From NCBI GenBank assembly GCA_963819735.1, contig CAWFXC010000005.1, positions 682,001-746,000 on the forward strand: a DNA stretch of 64,000 nucleotides, read 5' to 3'. Shown here piece by piece: positions 25,447 through 33,311 of this stretch. The stretch comes from CAWFXC01 sp963819735 (GTDB lineage Bacteria; Actinomycetota; Acidimicrobiia; IMCC26256; DASPTH01). The stretch's first letter is position 1. Each line of letters opens with the position of its first letter. The position numbers and the translations under genes were made by a program. A model generated the notes under the pieces. That model was given only the letters and a program-made list of their open reading frames with translations, searched no databases and had not been told where the DNA came from.

Positions 25447-26616
25447 GTGGCGAAGCGCACGCGCATCGGCAGCGTGAACGTGGCCCAACAACTCGCCCGT
25501 CGTCGGCTCCCGCGCAGCGTGTACTCCTTCATCGAGGGCGGCACGGAAGCCGAATCGACCGTCGCCGACAATCTCCGCGCCTTTCGCGACATCGAGTTCC
25601 GCCCCCGCGCCGCGGTGGAGACCGCCGACCGGGGCCTGGCCCGCACCGTGCTCGGCGATCACCTCTCGATGCCGGTCGTGGTCGCGCCCACGGGGATGAT
25701 CCGCATGGCCCACCGCGGCGCCGAGGTCGCGGCAGCCCGCGCCGCGGGCAAGGCGGGGACGGCCATCGGGATCAGCACCCTCTCGAGCTACCCGATCGAG
25801 GACATCGCCGCCGCCACGACCGGGCCGGTGTGGTACCAGGTGTACTTCGCCGGCGGACGCGCCGGCGCCGAGATCGCCATCGACCGCGCGCAGCGCGCCG
25901 GGTGCACCGCGCTGCTCCTCACCGTCGACCTCGCGCAGGCCGCGGGCCGGGAACGCTCGCTGCGCGGCGGCCGGATCCCGAGCCGGGTCGACCTCAAGAC
26001 CGCCCTCGCGTACGCGCCCGAGATGCTGGTGCGGCCGGCGTGGACGCTCGACTTCCTGCGCGACGGCCTGCGCGTCGACACCCCGAACGTCCAGACCACG
26101 CCGGGTGGGCCGCCGCTCTCCGCGGCCGCGGCGTCGGCGAGCATGTACGGCGCCACGCCCACGTGGGCCGATCTCGCGTGGATCAAGGATCAGTGGCGCG
26201 GCCCGCTGGCGGTGAAGGGTGTGCTCTCGGGCGACGACGCCCGACTCGCGGTCGACCACGGTGCCGACGCCGTCATCGTGTCGAACCACGGGGGCAACGC
26301 GCTCGACGGCACGCCCGCGACGTTGCGAGTGCTCCCCGAGGTGCTCGGCGCGGTGGGTGACCGCACCGAGGTGCTGGTCGACGGCGGCGTCCGTCGCGGG
26401 GCCGACGTGGTGAAGGCGCTCGCGCTCGGCGCGCGCGCCGTGCTCATCGGGCGGGCGTACGTGTGGGGTCTCGCCGCCGCGGGGGAGGCGGGGGTCACCG
26501 ACATCCTGGAGATGTTCCGCGCCGGGATCGACCGCACGCTCGCGTTGCTCGGTTGCCCGTCGATCGACGACCTCGATCCGTCGTACCTTCGCCTCCCCCC
26601 GTGGGCCGGGGGCTGA
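25447..26616 (+). CDS. FMN-dependent alpha-hydroxyacid dehydrogenase, MftD/LldD1-like
   Basis: TIM-barrel flavoprotein of 389 residues. It has RRLPRSVYSFIEGGTEAEST, the catalytic His in VSNHGGNALDGTPA (near residue 280), LVDGGVRRGADVVKALALGARAV and RAYVWGLAAAGEAGV. These stretches resemble mycobacterial MftD/LldD1, which modifies premycofactocin, more than the paralogue at 10634. No mftA, B, C, E or F is visible here, so the assignment is tentative. The GTG at 25447 is preferred because GGAGGGG (25432-25438) is well spaced; an alternative GTG is at 25438. Confidence 0.75.
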   Translation: MAKRTRIGSVNVAQQLARRRLPRSVYSFIEGGTEAESTVADNLRAFRDIEFRPRAAVETADRGLARTVLGDHLSMPVVVAPTGMIRMAHRGAEVAAARAAGKAGTAIGISTLSSYPIEDIAAATTGPVWYQVYFAGGRAGAEIAIDRAQRAGCTALLLTVDLAQAAGRERSLRGGRIPSRVDLKTALAYAPEMLVRPAWTLDFLRDGLRVDTPNVQTTPGGPPLSAAAASASMYGATPTWADLAWIKDQWRGPLAVKGVLSGDDARLAVDHGADAVIVSNHGGNALDGTPATLRVLPEVLGAVGDRTEVLVDGGVRRGADVVKALALGARAVLIGRAYVWGLAAAGEAGVTDILEMFRAGIDRTLALLGCPSIDDLDPSYLRLPPWAGG

Positions 26617-26628
26617 CGCTCCGATCCG

Positions 26629-27003
26629 TCAGCTGCCGGGCGCGGCGGCGATGGCTCGGAGCATCTCGCGGTACGCCTCCGGGAGATCGTCGTCGGGAGG
26701 GCGCTGGATGGCGGTCAGGTCGCTCGTGCCGTAGGAGTCCTCGCCGATCAGCGCGCCCGACTCGTCGAACGGCCAGAGGACCACGACCCGATTGGTCACG
26801 AGGTAGTGACCGTCGACATCGTCGACGTCGTAGCCGCGCGCACGCGCGATCGCACCGGGAATGATCCCGCGCATCGCGTTCTCGGTGACGACGCAGCCGT
26901 CGTCGACCACGATCCGATCCTTGCGCGACTCGAAGAAGCCCCCACCCGACGCGACGAAGCCGACGTAGTAGGCACGCACCGCATCGAGACCCTTCGGGCC
27001 CCG
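26629..27003 (-). pseudogene. NTF2-like protein remnant, 5' end lost or disrupted
   Basis: The conserved part runs from GPKGLDAVRAYYVGF through RIVVDDGCVVTENAMRG to NRVVVLWPFDESGALIGEDSYG, the C-terminal two thirds of an NTF2/SnoaL-type protein. In the same frame upstream there is a TAG at 27052-27054, inside a repetitive GC-rich block, and no N-terminal helices follow. A GTG at 26979 could still give a 116-residue product. Alternatively the gene began near 27170 and contains one missing base near 27000. Confidence 0.5.
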
Positions 27004-27011
27004 GGCGCGAT

Positions 27012-27080
27012 GGCAATGTCCGGCCCACCGGGACTGCGCCCCGCCTCCTCGCTACCTCCTCGCTCGCTGCGCTCGCGTTT
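27012..27080. repeat. Repetitive GC-rich block abutting the NTF2-like remnant
   Basis: Two direct copies of CCTCCTCGCT (27044-27053 and 27055-27064) are followed by the self-similar CGCTCGCTGCGCTCGCG. Composition differs from neighbouring coding sequence, and the block begins where NTF2 homology ends. It may be a dispersed small repeat. No second copy is in this window. Confidence 0.4.
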
Positions 27081-27190
27081 ATCGGAAGGCTTCGTCGGCG
27101 GCACTCCGTCCCGCTGTGCCTCGACGACCTCCGACTGCTGATCTTCTGCGAACGGACCGGGGTCAAGCACTCAGCCGGTGGCCTCGCCGG

Positions 27191-27916
27191 TCAGTTGTTC
27201 ACCATGTCGGAAGAGAGGGCGGCGGCGGCGGTGGCCAGCAAGCGGCCGGCGCGGCGTTCGCGGTCGGCCGGAAGCCGCGAGGTGGGTGCGGTGATCCCCA
27301 GCGCACCGACCGGTGCACCGCCCGCGAGCACGGCGACGCCGACGCTCATCGTGCCCGGCGCGAGGTCGCGTGACTTGCGCGACCAGCCGCGCCGACGGAC
27401 GTCGGCCAGCTCGGCGAGCAATGTGTCGTCGACGGTGAGGTCGGGGAACCGGCCGAGGTCGGCGGGCGGGAACTGGGCGAGGATCGCCCGACCGAGCGCA
27501 CCGGTGTCGGTAGGCACGACCATCCCGGGGTGCGGCGCAGTGCGCAGGAGTTGCGGGCTCTCGGCGGTATCGACGATGACGACGCGCGCGCCGTCGAGCA
27601 CCGCGAACAGCGCGGTCTCACCGGTGTCGTCGCGCAAGCCGTCGAGCGCGGCGCGGGCCCGCTCGCGCAACCCCGAGTGACGTTCGGCGCGCGACGCGAC
27701 AACCAGCGGACGGGCGGTGAGCTCCCAGCGGGTGGGCTCGTCGCCGACCGGCTGGATCCATCCCGCGGCCTGGAGCGTGACGAGCGCCCGTTGCACCGCG
27801 CTCTTGTCGTCGCCGAGTGCGCGCGAGAGGTCGGCGACGCCGATCGGTTGGCGTTCGGCCACCGCTTCGAGCACGACGAGCGCGCGTTGGACGCTCTGGA
27901 TCGGCTTGACCCCCAC
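27191..27916 (-). CDS. IclR-family transcriptional regulator
   Basis: DNA-binding regulator of 241 residues. The N-terminal winged helix-turn-helix reads SVQRALVVLEAVAERQPIGV and DLSRALGDDKSAVQRALVTL. The C-terminal effector domain includes RVVIVDTAES, VVPTDTGALGRAILA and the closing GALGITAPTSRLP. The start at GTG 27916 (GVKPIQSVQ) has an AGGGAG Shine-Dalgarno. It is divergent from the double CoA-transferase gene. Two matching operator-like palindromes lie between them, so it probably controls that operon and itself. Confidence 0.85.
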   Translation of the reverse strand: MGVKPIQSVQRALVVLEAVAERQPIGVADLSRALGDDKSAVQRALVTLQAAGWIQPVGDEPTRWELTARPLVVASRAERHSGLRERARAALDGLRDDTGETALFAVLDGARVVIVDTAESPQLLRTAPHPGMVVPTDTGALGRAILAQFPPADLGRFPDLTVDDTLLAELADVRRRGWSRKSRDLAPGTMSVGVAVLAGGAPVGALGITAPTSRLPADRERRAGRLLATAAAALSSDMVNN

Positions 27917-27941
27917 CGGTGCGCTCCCTACTCTGGCGAGC

Positions 27942-27980
27942 CGTATTGCAACGCGATACATCGTATCGCAACACGATACG
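27942..27980. promoter_or_regulatory. Two tandem 19-bp operators, likely IclR binding sites
   Basis: CGTATTGCAACGCGATACA (27942-27960) and CGTATCGCAACACGATACG (27962-27980) agree at 16 of 19 positions. The second is a perfect inverted repeat, CGTATCG/CGATACG around CAACA. Centre-to-centre spacing is 20 bp, about two helical turns, as expected for cooperative dimers. They lie in the region between the divergent IclR and CoA-transferase genes. Confidence 0.75.
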
Positions 27981-28128
27981 CCGACGGATCTGCGATGTAG
28001 CAGCGATGGATCAGCGGTACCCGAGCAAGGGGAACGGTGGGAAGGGAAATGAGAGTCATGACGGCGATGAGGGCGAGAGAAGAGGCACGCCGCGCGTCGT
28101 CTCGACCGCGTCGGGGGAGGGCGGTACG

Positions 28129-30699
28129 GTGACGGCCTTGCGCGCCGAGGACCCCCTGCCGCCGTACTCGGGGACCCGGGTGGTCGATCTCTCCACCGGT
28201 ATCCGTGGCGGCTACTGCACGAAGTTGCTCGCCGACATCGGCTGCGACGTGATCAAGGTCGAGCCACCCGACGGTGATCCGATGCGGCGGTGGTCGGCAT
28301 CGGGATCCCACGGTGCCGACGGCGATCCCGACGGCGCGCTGTTCCGCTTCCTGCACGCGTCGAAGCGATCGGTGGTGGCTGACCCGTTCACCGACGACGG
28401 TCGGGCGCGGATCCTGGCGTTGGTGAAGGGCGCCGACGTGGTGGTCGAGAGCTGTGCCCCGGGTGTTGCCGAGGCCGCGGGCTACGGCATCGACGCGCTG
28501 CGCGCAGTCGAACCGGGGGTGACCCTCGTGTCGATCTCCGACTTCGGCCGCGGCGGCCCCTGGACCGACCGCGTCGCGACCGAGTTCACCCTGCAGGGTT
28601 GGTCGGGGTCGATGTCGTCGCGCGGCGTGGCCGAACGTCCACCGCTGCAGGCGGGCGGCCGCACCGGCGAGTGGATCACCGGCACCCTCGCCGCGCTGGC
28701 CACGCTCACCTTCCTCCAGCAGTCGGTGATCTCGGGCGTCGGTGACCACCTCGACGTGTCGATGCTCGAGGCGATCATGGTCACGCACACCACGTACGCG
28801 GCGTTGGCGGGCTGGCTCGACGGCCGGGGCCCGGTGCCGAACATGCGCACCATCGAGCTGCCGTCGATCGAGCCGGCGAAGGACGGGTGGATCGGCTTCT
28901 GCACCGTGGCCGGCCAGCAGTTCCTCGACTTCTGCGTGCTGGTCGAGCACCCGGAGTGGATGGACGATCCTGACTGGACGAGCCAGATCGGTCGCCAGGC
29001 GCGGCGGGCCGAGTTCCGTGCCGCGGTCGCCGAGTGGACCCAGCCGCGCACCGTCGACGAGATCCTCGAGCTCGGGTCACTGATGCGCATCCCGGTGGCG
29101 CCGATCGGCCGGGGCGACACCATCCCGTACTTCGACCACTTCGTGGCCACCGAGACCTACGTGCCCAACCCGCGGGGCGGATTCCTGCAGCCGACCGTCG
29201 CGTACCGGTTGCACGGCGCGGCGACCCGCCCCTTCGGCCCCGCCCCCCACCTCGGCGAGCACGACGCCCTGATCGAGCCCGCCGCGCCCCGCACTCCTTC
29301 CTTCACTTCTTCTTCTTCTTCTTCTTCTTCCTCCTCCTCCTCCTCCGACTCGATTTCCTCCAGCGCACTTGGCGACGCCAGCGGAGGTGAAAGCGCCGGA
29401 GGTGAAAGAGCTGGCGCGTGGCCCCGGGCTTTGGCGACGGCGGCCAAGCCGTTGGCCGGGTTGCGCATCGCCGACTTCACCGCGTGGTGGGCCGGGCCGT
29501 TCGCCGCGCACTGGTGCGCGCTGATGGGCGCCGACGTGATTCACGTCGAGTCCGCGCAGCGCCCCGACGGCATGCGCACCGCGTCGTCCAAACCGCCGGG
29601 CAGCGACCAGTGGTACGAGTGGTCGAGCGTGTTCCACGGCGCCAACTCCAACAAGCGCGGCATCACCACCGACCTCACCCGCCCCGAAGGTCGTGAGCTG
29701 GCGCGTCGCTTGATCGCGGAGTCCGACGTCGTGATCGAAAACTTCTCGCCCCGGGTGATGGACCAGTTCGGCCTCGGGTGGGACGAGCTCTCGGCACTCA
29801 AGCCCGATCTCGTGATGGTGCGCATGCCCGCGTTCGGACTCACCGGCCCGTGGCGCGACCGCACCGGATTCGCGCAGACGATGGAGCAGGTGTCGGGCAT
29901 GGCGTGGATGACCGGCTTCGCCGACGCGCCGCTGATCCCGCGCGGGCCGTGCGATCCGCTCGCGGGCATGCACGCGATGATCGGACTGATGGGCGCGCTC
30001 GAACACCGGCGCCGCACCGGCGAGGGTCAGCTGGTCGAGGTCGCGATGGTGAAGGCCGCGCTCAACATCGCGGCCGAGGTGGTGATCGAGCAGAGCGCGT
30101 ATGGCGTCGCGCTCGAACGTGCGGGGAACCGCGGGCCGCTGGCCGCGCCCCAGGGCACGTACCGCTGCCTCGATGATCCGGCCGGCCTCGACCTCCCCGA
30201 CCGCGGCGAGCGCTGGCTGTGCATCGCGATCACGAACGACGACGAGTGGCGGGCACTGCGGAGAGCGCTGGGTGAGCCGGCATGGGCGAGCGCTCCGAAG
30301 CTCGAAACCGTCGACGGCCGCCGCAGCGCGCACGACGAGATCGACGCCGCGCTGTCGGACTGGGCGGCGACGCAAACCGTCGAGCACGCGGTCGAGCAGC
30401 TGTGGGCGGCCGGAGTACCGGTGGCGCCGGTGTGGGCGGGGCGGGCCAACGATCAGCTCGTGCAGCCCCGGGCGCGCGGTTTCTTCGAGCGGGCCGAGCA
30501 CCCGGTCACCGGCGCGGAGGACCTCTGGGGCATGCCGGTCGCCGCGCTCACCCGGCCGGATTGGCAGTGGATCGAACGCCCGCCGCCCACCCTCGGCCAA
30601 CACAACGACGAAGTGCTGCGCGACGTGCTCGGCCTGTCCGACGGCGAGATCACGGAGCTCCGCACCCAACAGATCATCGGGGAGACATGGCTGTACTGA
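28129..30699 (+). CDS. Tandem double-domain CaiB/BaiF CoA-transferase
   Basis: Two family III CoA-transferase domains in one 856-residue chain. Domain 1 (about residues 5-385) starts TRVVDLSTGIRGGYCTKLLA. Domain 2 (about 435-855) starts LRIADFTAWWAGPFAAHWC. The catalytic Asp is kept in domain 2 (GPCDPLAGMHAMIGLMGAL) but is Gly in domain 1 (QAGGRTGEWITGTLAAL). The linker holds a poly-Ser run from a trinucleotide repeat. GTG 28129 is preceded by GGGGGAGG (28112-28120); the longer reading from 27919 overlaps the operators and is rejected. It overlaps the DUF35 gene by 13 bp, so CoA transfer probably feeds the downstream thiolase. Confidence 0.85.
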   Translation: MTALRAEDPLPPYSGTRVVDLSTGIRGGYCTKLLADIGCDVIKVEPPDGDPMRRWSASGSHGADGDPDGALFRFLHASKRSVVADPFTDDGRARILALVKGADVVVESCAPGVAEAAGYGIDALRAVEPGVTLVSISDFGRGGPWTDRVATEFTLQGWSGSMSSRGVAERPPLQAGGRTGEWITGTLAALATLTFLQQSVISGVGDHLDVSMLEAIMVTHTTYAALAGWLDGRGPVPNMRTIELPSIEPAKDGWIGFCTVAGQQFLDFCVLVEHPEWMDDPDWTSQIGRQARRAEFRAAVAEWTQPRTVDEILELGSLMRIPVAPIGRGDTIPYFDHFVATETYVPNPRGGFLQPTVAYRLHGAATRPFGPAPHLGEHDALIEPAAPRTPSFTSSSSSSSSSSSSSDSISSSALGDASGGESAGGERAGAWPRALATAAKPLAGLRIADFTAWWAGPFAAHWCALMGADVIHVESAQRPDGMRTASSKPPGSDQWYEWSSVFHGANSNKRGITTDLTRPEGRELARRLIAESDVVIENFSPRVMDQFGLGWDELSALKPDLVMVRMPAFGLTGPWRDRTGFAQTMEQVSGMAWMTGFADAPLIPRGPCDPLAGMHAMIGLMGALEHRRRTGEGQLVEVAMVKAALNIAAEVVIEQSAYGVALERAGNRGPLAAPQGTYRCLDDPAGLDLPDRGERWLCIAITNDDEWRALRRALGEPAWASAPKLETVDGRRSAHDEIDAALSDWAATQTVEHAVEQLWAAGVPVAPVWAGRANDQLVQPRARGFFERAEHPVTGAEDLWGMPVAALTRPDWQWIERPPPTLGQHNDEVLRDVLGLSDGEITELRTQQIIGETWLY
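29306..29346 (+). repeat. CTT/CTC trinucleotide microsatellite in the linker
   Basis: About nine CTT/TTC triplets run into about six TCC triplets, encoding uninterrupted Ser in the linker between the two CoA-transferase domains. Length change by slippage would alter the linker without shifting frame. A shorter run of the same triplet is at 31123-31135 in the next gene. Confidence 0.85.
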
Positions 30700-31226
30700 C
30701 CGACGTCGAGCTGGTCGAGCGCCTGGGCCACGTCGTCGTTGACCGCGACAATGCCGACTTCTACCGCGGGTGGCTCGACGAGGATTTGCGGCTCAACCGG
30801 TGCGCCGACTGCGGGCGGTGGCACCACCCGCCGCGCCCGATGTGCCCGTCGTGCTGGTCGTGGAACGTGGTGCCGACGCCGGTGAGCGGGCGGGGCACGG
30901 TGCACCTGCTGATCCGGCTGCACCAGGGGCCGCCGGCGCCCGGGGTCGACTACGCGGCGGCGCCGTACCCGGTGGTGACCGTGGAGTTGGAAGAGCAAGT
31001 AGGGCTGCGCTTCACCAGCACGGTGATCGACTGCCCACCCGACAACATCGCGATCGGCATGCCGGTCGAGCTCACCTGGATCGACCGCCACGGCTCACCC
31101 TTCCCCGTCTTCCGGCCCCGCGCTTCTTCTTCTTCCCCGAGCACCGCTCGTCCTTCTAGCTCCACGACCATCGCCGATTCTGTCTCCGGGCTCGCCCCGG
31201 CACCGGAAGAGGGAGGTGTGGCATGA
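30687..31226 (+). CDS. DUF35 zinc-ribbon / OB-fold acyl-CoA-binding protein
   Basis: A 179-residue partner subunit for a thiolase-like protein. The rubredoxin-like zinc ribbon has four Cys, CADC and CPSC, at about residues 38-57, followed by an OB fold (GRGTVHLLIRLHQGPP to GLRFTSTVIDCPP). A low-complexity Ser/Pro/Thr tail of about 35 residues comes from another CTT run (31123-31135). Such proteins (ChsH2 C-domain type) bind and position the acyl-CoA for retro-aldol thiolases. It overlaps both neighbours (13 bp upstream, ATGA downstream). Confidence 0.85.
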   Translation: MAVLTDVELVERLGHVVVDRDNADFYRGWLDEDLRLNRCADCGRWHHPPRPMCPSCWSWNVVPTPVSGRGTVHLLIRLHQGPPAPGVDYAAAPYPVVTVELEEQVGLRFTSTVIDCPPDNIAIGMPVELTWIDRHGSPFPVFRPRASSSSPSTARPSSSTTIADSVSGLAPAPEEGGVA

Positions 31227-32392
31227 GCATTCGCAATCCGATCAAGGATCAGGTGGCGATCGTCGGGGTTGCCAGTACCGGTTTCTCGCGTACGAACGAG
31301 CGGTCGTCGTTGGCGCTCGCGCTCGATGCGTCGACGCGCGCCATCCGCGACGCCGGCCTCACCGCGGCCGACATCGACGGCATCGTCGCCATCGGCGAAC
31401 CGGGGGCGCCGGGCCCGCAGCAGCTCGCGTCGGCGCTCGGCACCCCGACCATCACGCACTTCACGAAGCCGACCCCGGTCGTGATGTTCTCGATCATCGA
31501 CGCGATGAACGCGATCTACTCGGGCTCCGCCGACACCGTGCTCGTGTGCGCGTCGATGATGCGATTGCCCTGGGCGTCGCGCTCCGCGGCCAACGATCCG
31601 TTCCGGCGCCGGGTGCCGTCGAGCACGCCGACGATGCCCGAGAATGTGAGCATGGCGGTGGGCTACACCGCGTGGGCAAGCCGCTACCTCTACGAGTACG
31701 GCGTGACGCGCGAGGGGTTCGGACGCATCGCGGTGAACGGCCGCACCAACGCGGCGAAGAATCCCCTGGCCGCAATCACCGCGCCGATCACGCTCGACGA
31801 CTACTACGCGGCGCGCATGATCCGTGATCCGCTGTGCATGCTCGACATGGACCTACCGGTCGACGGTGCCGACGCGTTCGTGCTCACGACCGCGGAGCGC
31901 GCCCGTTCGATGCCGCACCCGCCGGTGCTCATCCACGCGGCGACGGCCGGCCTGATCGACGGCAACGACGAGGACCAGCTCCCGAGCCTGGCCCGGCACG
32001 GCCAGCACGTGGTGGTCGAGACGTTGCGGGCGAAGAGCGACCTCTGGCTCGACGATGTCGACGTGTACTACCCGTACGACGGGTTCACGATCATCACCGT
32101 GGGTTGGATCGAGAACACCGGATGGTGCAAGCCGGGGGAGGCGGGGCGGTTTCTCGCCGAGCATTGGGACGAGGCGTCGAACCGGGTGCTGATCGACGGG
32201 CGGATCCCGGTGAACTCGCACGGCGGATCACTGTCGGAGGGCGGTACCCGCGGGACCGGTCACGTACGCGAGGCGGTGGTGCAGCTCCGCGGCGACGCGG
32301 GGGAGCGTCAGGTGCCGGGGGCGAAGACCGCGCTCGTCACGCCCGGCGGCTTCTTCTTCAACTCCCAAGGCGCCATCCTCCGCACTGGCTAA
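31223..32392 (+). CDS. Thiolase-fold lipid-transfer protein (SCP2/Ltp type)
   Basis: Thiolase-superfamily protein of 389 residues that, with DUF35 partners, cleaves branched beta-hydroxy or beta-keto acyl-CoAs, as in Ltp2 of steroid side-chain loss. It has VAIVGVASTGFSR, TVLVCASMM, the central YYPYDGFTIITVGWIE, and the C-terminal NSHGGSLSEGGTRGTGHVRE with its His. The start ATGA overlaps the DUF35 stop. Its 3' end shares CTAA with the stop of the convergent TauD gene. Thiolysis or retro-aldol activity is inferred from the DUF35 pairing. Confidence 0.85.
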   Translation: MSIRNPIKDQVAIVGVASTGFSRTNERSSLALALDASTRAIRDAGLTAADIDGIVAIGEPGAPGPQQLASALGTPTITHFTKPTPVVMFSIIDAMNAIYSGSADTVLVCASMMRLPWASRSAANDPFRRRVPSSTPTMPENVSMAVGYTAWASRYLYEYGVTREGFGRIAVNGRTNAAKNPLAAITAPITLDDYYAARMIRDPLCMLDMDLPVDGADAFVLTTAERARSMPHPPVLIHAATAGLIDGNDEDQLPSLARHGQHVVVETLRAKSDLWLDDVDVYYPYDGFTIITVGWIENTGWCKPGEAGRFLAEHWDEASNRVLIDGRIPVNSHGGSLSEGGTRGTGHVREAVVQLRGDAGERQVPGAKTALVTPGGFFFNSQGAILRTG

Positions 32393-33225
32393 GCAAGGAG
32401 CTCGGCGAGGTTGGGTACGAGCTCGTGGCTGGTCTTGGGGTTGAGGCACACCCGCTGCAGGGTGCGGGGCTCGTCGACGGGGAAGGCGTGGCGGCCGTGG
32501 TGCAACGCCACGTTGTCCCACACCAGGACGTCGCCGACGTCCCAGCGGTGTTCGTAGACGTTGTCGTCGCCGTAGAGCACCGCATAGACCTCGGCGAGCA
32601 GCGCCTCACTCGCGTCGGGGTCGAGGCCGAGCACCCAGTCGGTGTGCATCTCGTTGGCGTTGATCACGGGCGCGCCGGTGCGCGGGTGCGGGCCCACGAA
32701 GCTTCGTTCGGTGCACGGCGAGCCGGGTGACACGTCGGCGGCGCGCATGCGGCGGTCGGTGGGGAGCTTGAAGTCGTAGACGTTGAGCACGCGGCGCGGC
32801 TCGATGCGCGCCCGGAGGTCGGGCGCCATGCGGTCCAGCGCGCCCATTGCGTCGGCGAAGCGGGTCGGGGCGCCGTTGGCGGGCACTGCGAGCGCGTGCA
32901 GCGAGAGGCCGTGCACCGGCTCGTCGGTGAAGGCGAAGTCGGAGTGGAACGGCAGCGCGCCCTCGGGGACCACGGCATCGGCCCGCACGTTCGACACGTA
33001 CCCGAACCGCCCGGTTTTCTCGGGCGCGATCGGGCCGAAGTGCCCCGCCAGTGCCACCTGCTGGTCGCCGGTGAGCTGCTGCGCACGGAACAGCAGGAGA
33101 TGACGACGGTCGAATGCCGTGCGGAGCTCGGCCACCTGCTCCGGCGAGAGCGGTTCGCGCGCGTCGACGCCCTCCACCTCCACACCCACCGGGCCGGCCA
33201 TGTCGACGATCCGCATCACTGCCAC
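32389..33225 (-). CDS. TauD/TfdA family Fe(II)/2-oxoglutarate dioxygenase
   Basis: Non-heme iron oxygenase of 278 residues. The proximal ligands are in LPFHSDFAF (HxD) and the distal His near the end in LHHGRHAFPVDEPRTLQR, whose Arg would bind 2-oxoglutarate. The N-terminus VGVEVEGVDAREPLS is typical. The start is GTG 33225 with an upstream purine-rich GAGGAA. It is divergent from the D-aminoacylase-like gene. It is a second, diverged TauD besides the one at 12768; substrate unknown. Confidence 0.8.
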   Translation of the reverse strand: MAVMRIVDMAGPVGVEVEGVDAREPLSPEQVAELRTAFDRRHLLLFRAQQLTGDQQVALAGHFGPIAPEKTGRFGYVSNVRADAVVPEGALPFHSDFAFTDEPVHGLSLHALAVPANGAPTRFADAMGALDRMAPDLRARIEPRRVLNVYDFKLPTDRRMRAADVSPGSPCTERSFVGPHPRTGAPVINANEMHTDWVLGLDPDASEALLAEVYAVLYGDDNVYEHRWDVGDVLVWDNVALHHGRHAFPVDEPRTLQRVCLNPKTSHELVPNLAELLA

Positions 33226-33271
33226 CTGCTGTTCCTCGCCGCGCCCTCACGCTGGGCTCTACGGTACTGAG

Positions 33272-33293
33272 GTCGCGAACCACTCGTCGCGAC
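33272..33293. promoter_or_regulatory. Inverted repeat upstream of the deacylase gene
   Basis: GTCGCGA at 33272-33278 and TCGCGAC at 33287-33293 are perfect inverted copies 8 bp apart. They lie 19-40 nt before the ATG at 33312, between divergent genes, and could be an operator or an mRNA stem. Confidence 0.4.
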
Positions 33294-33311
33294 CGGCCGG
33301 GGGAGTGACGC

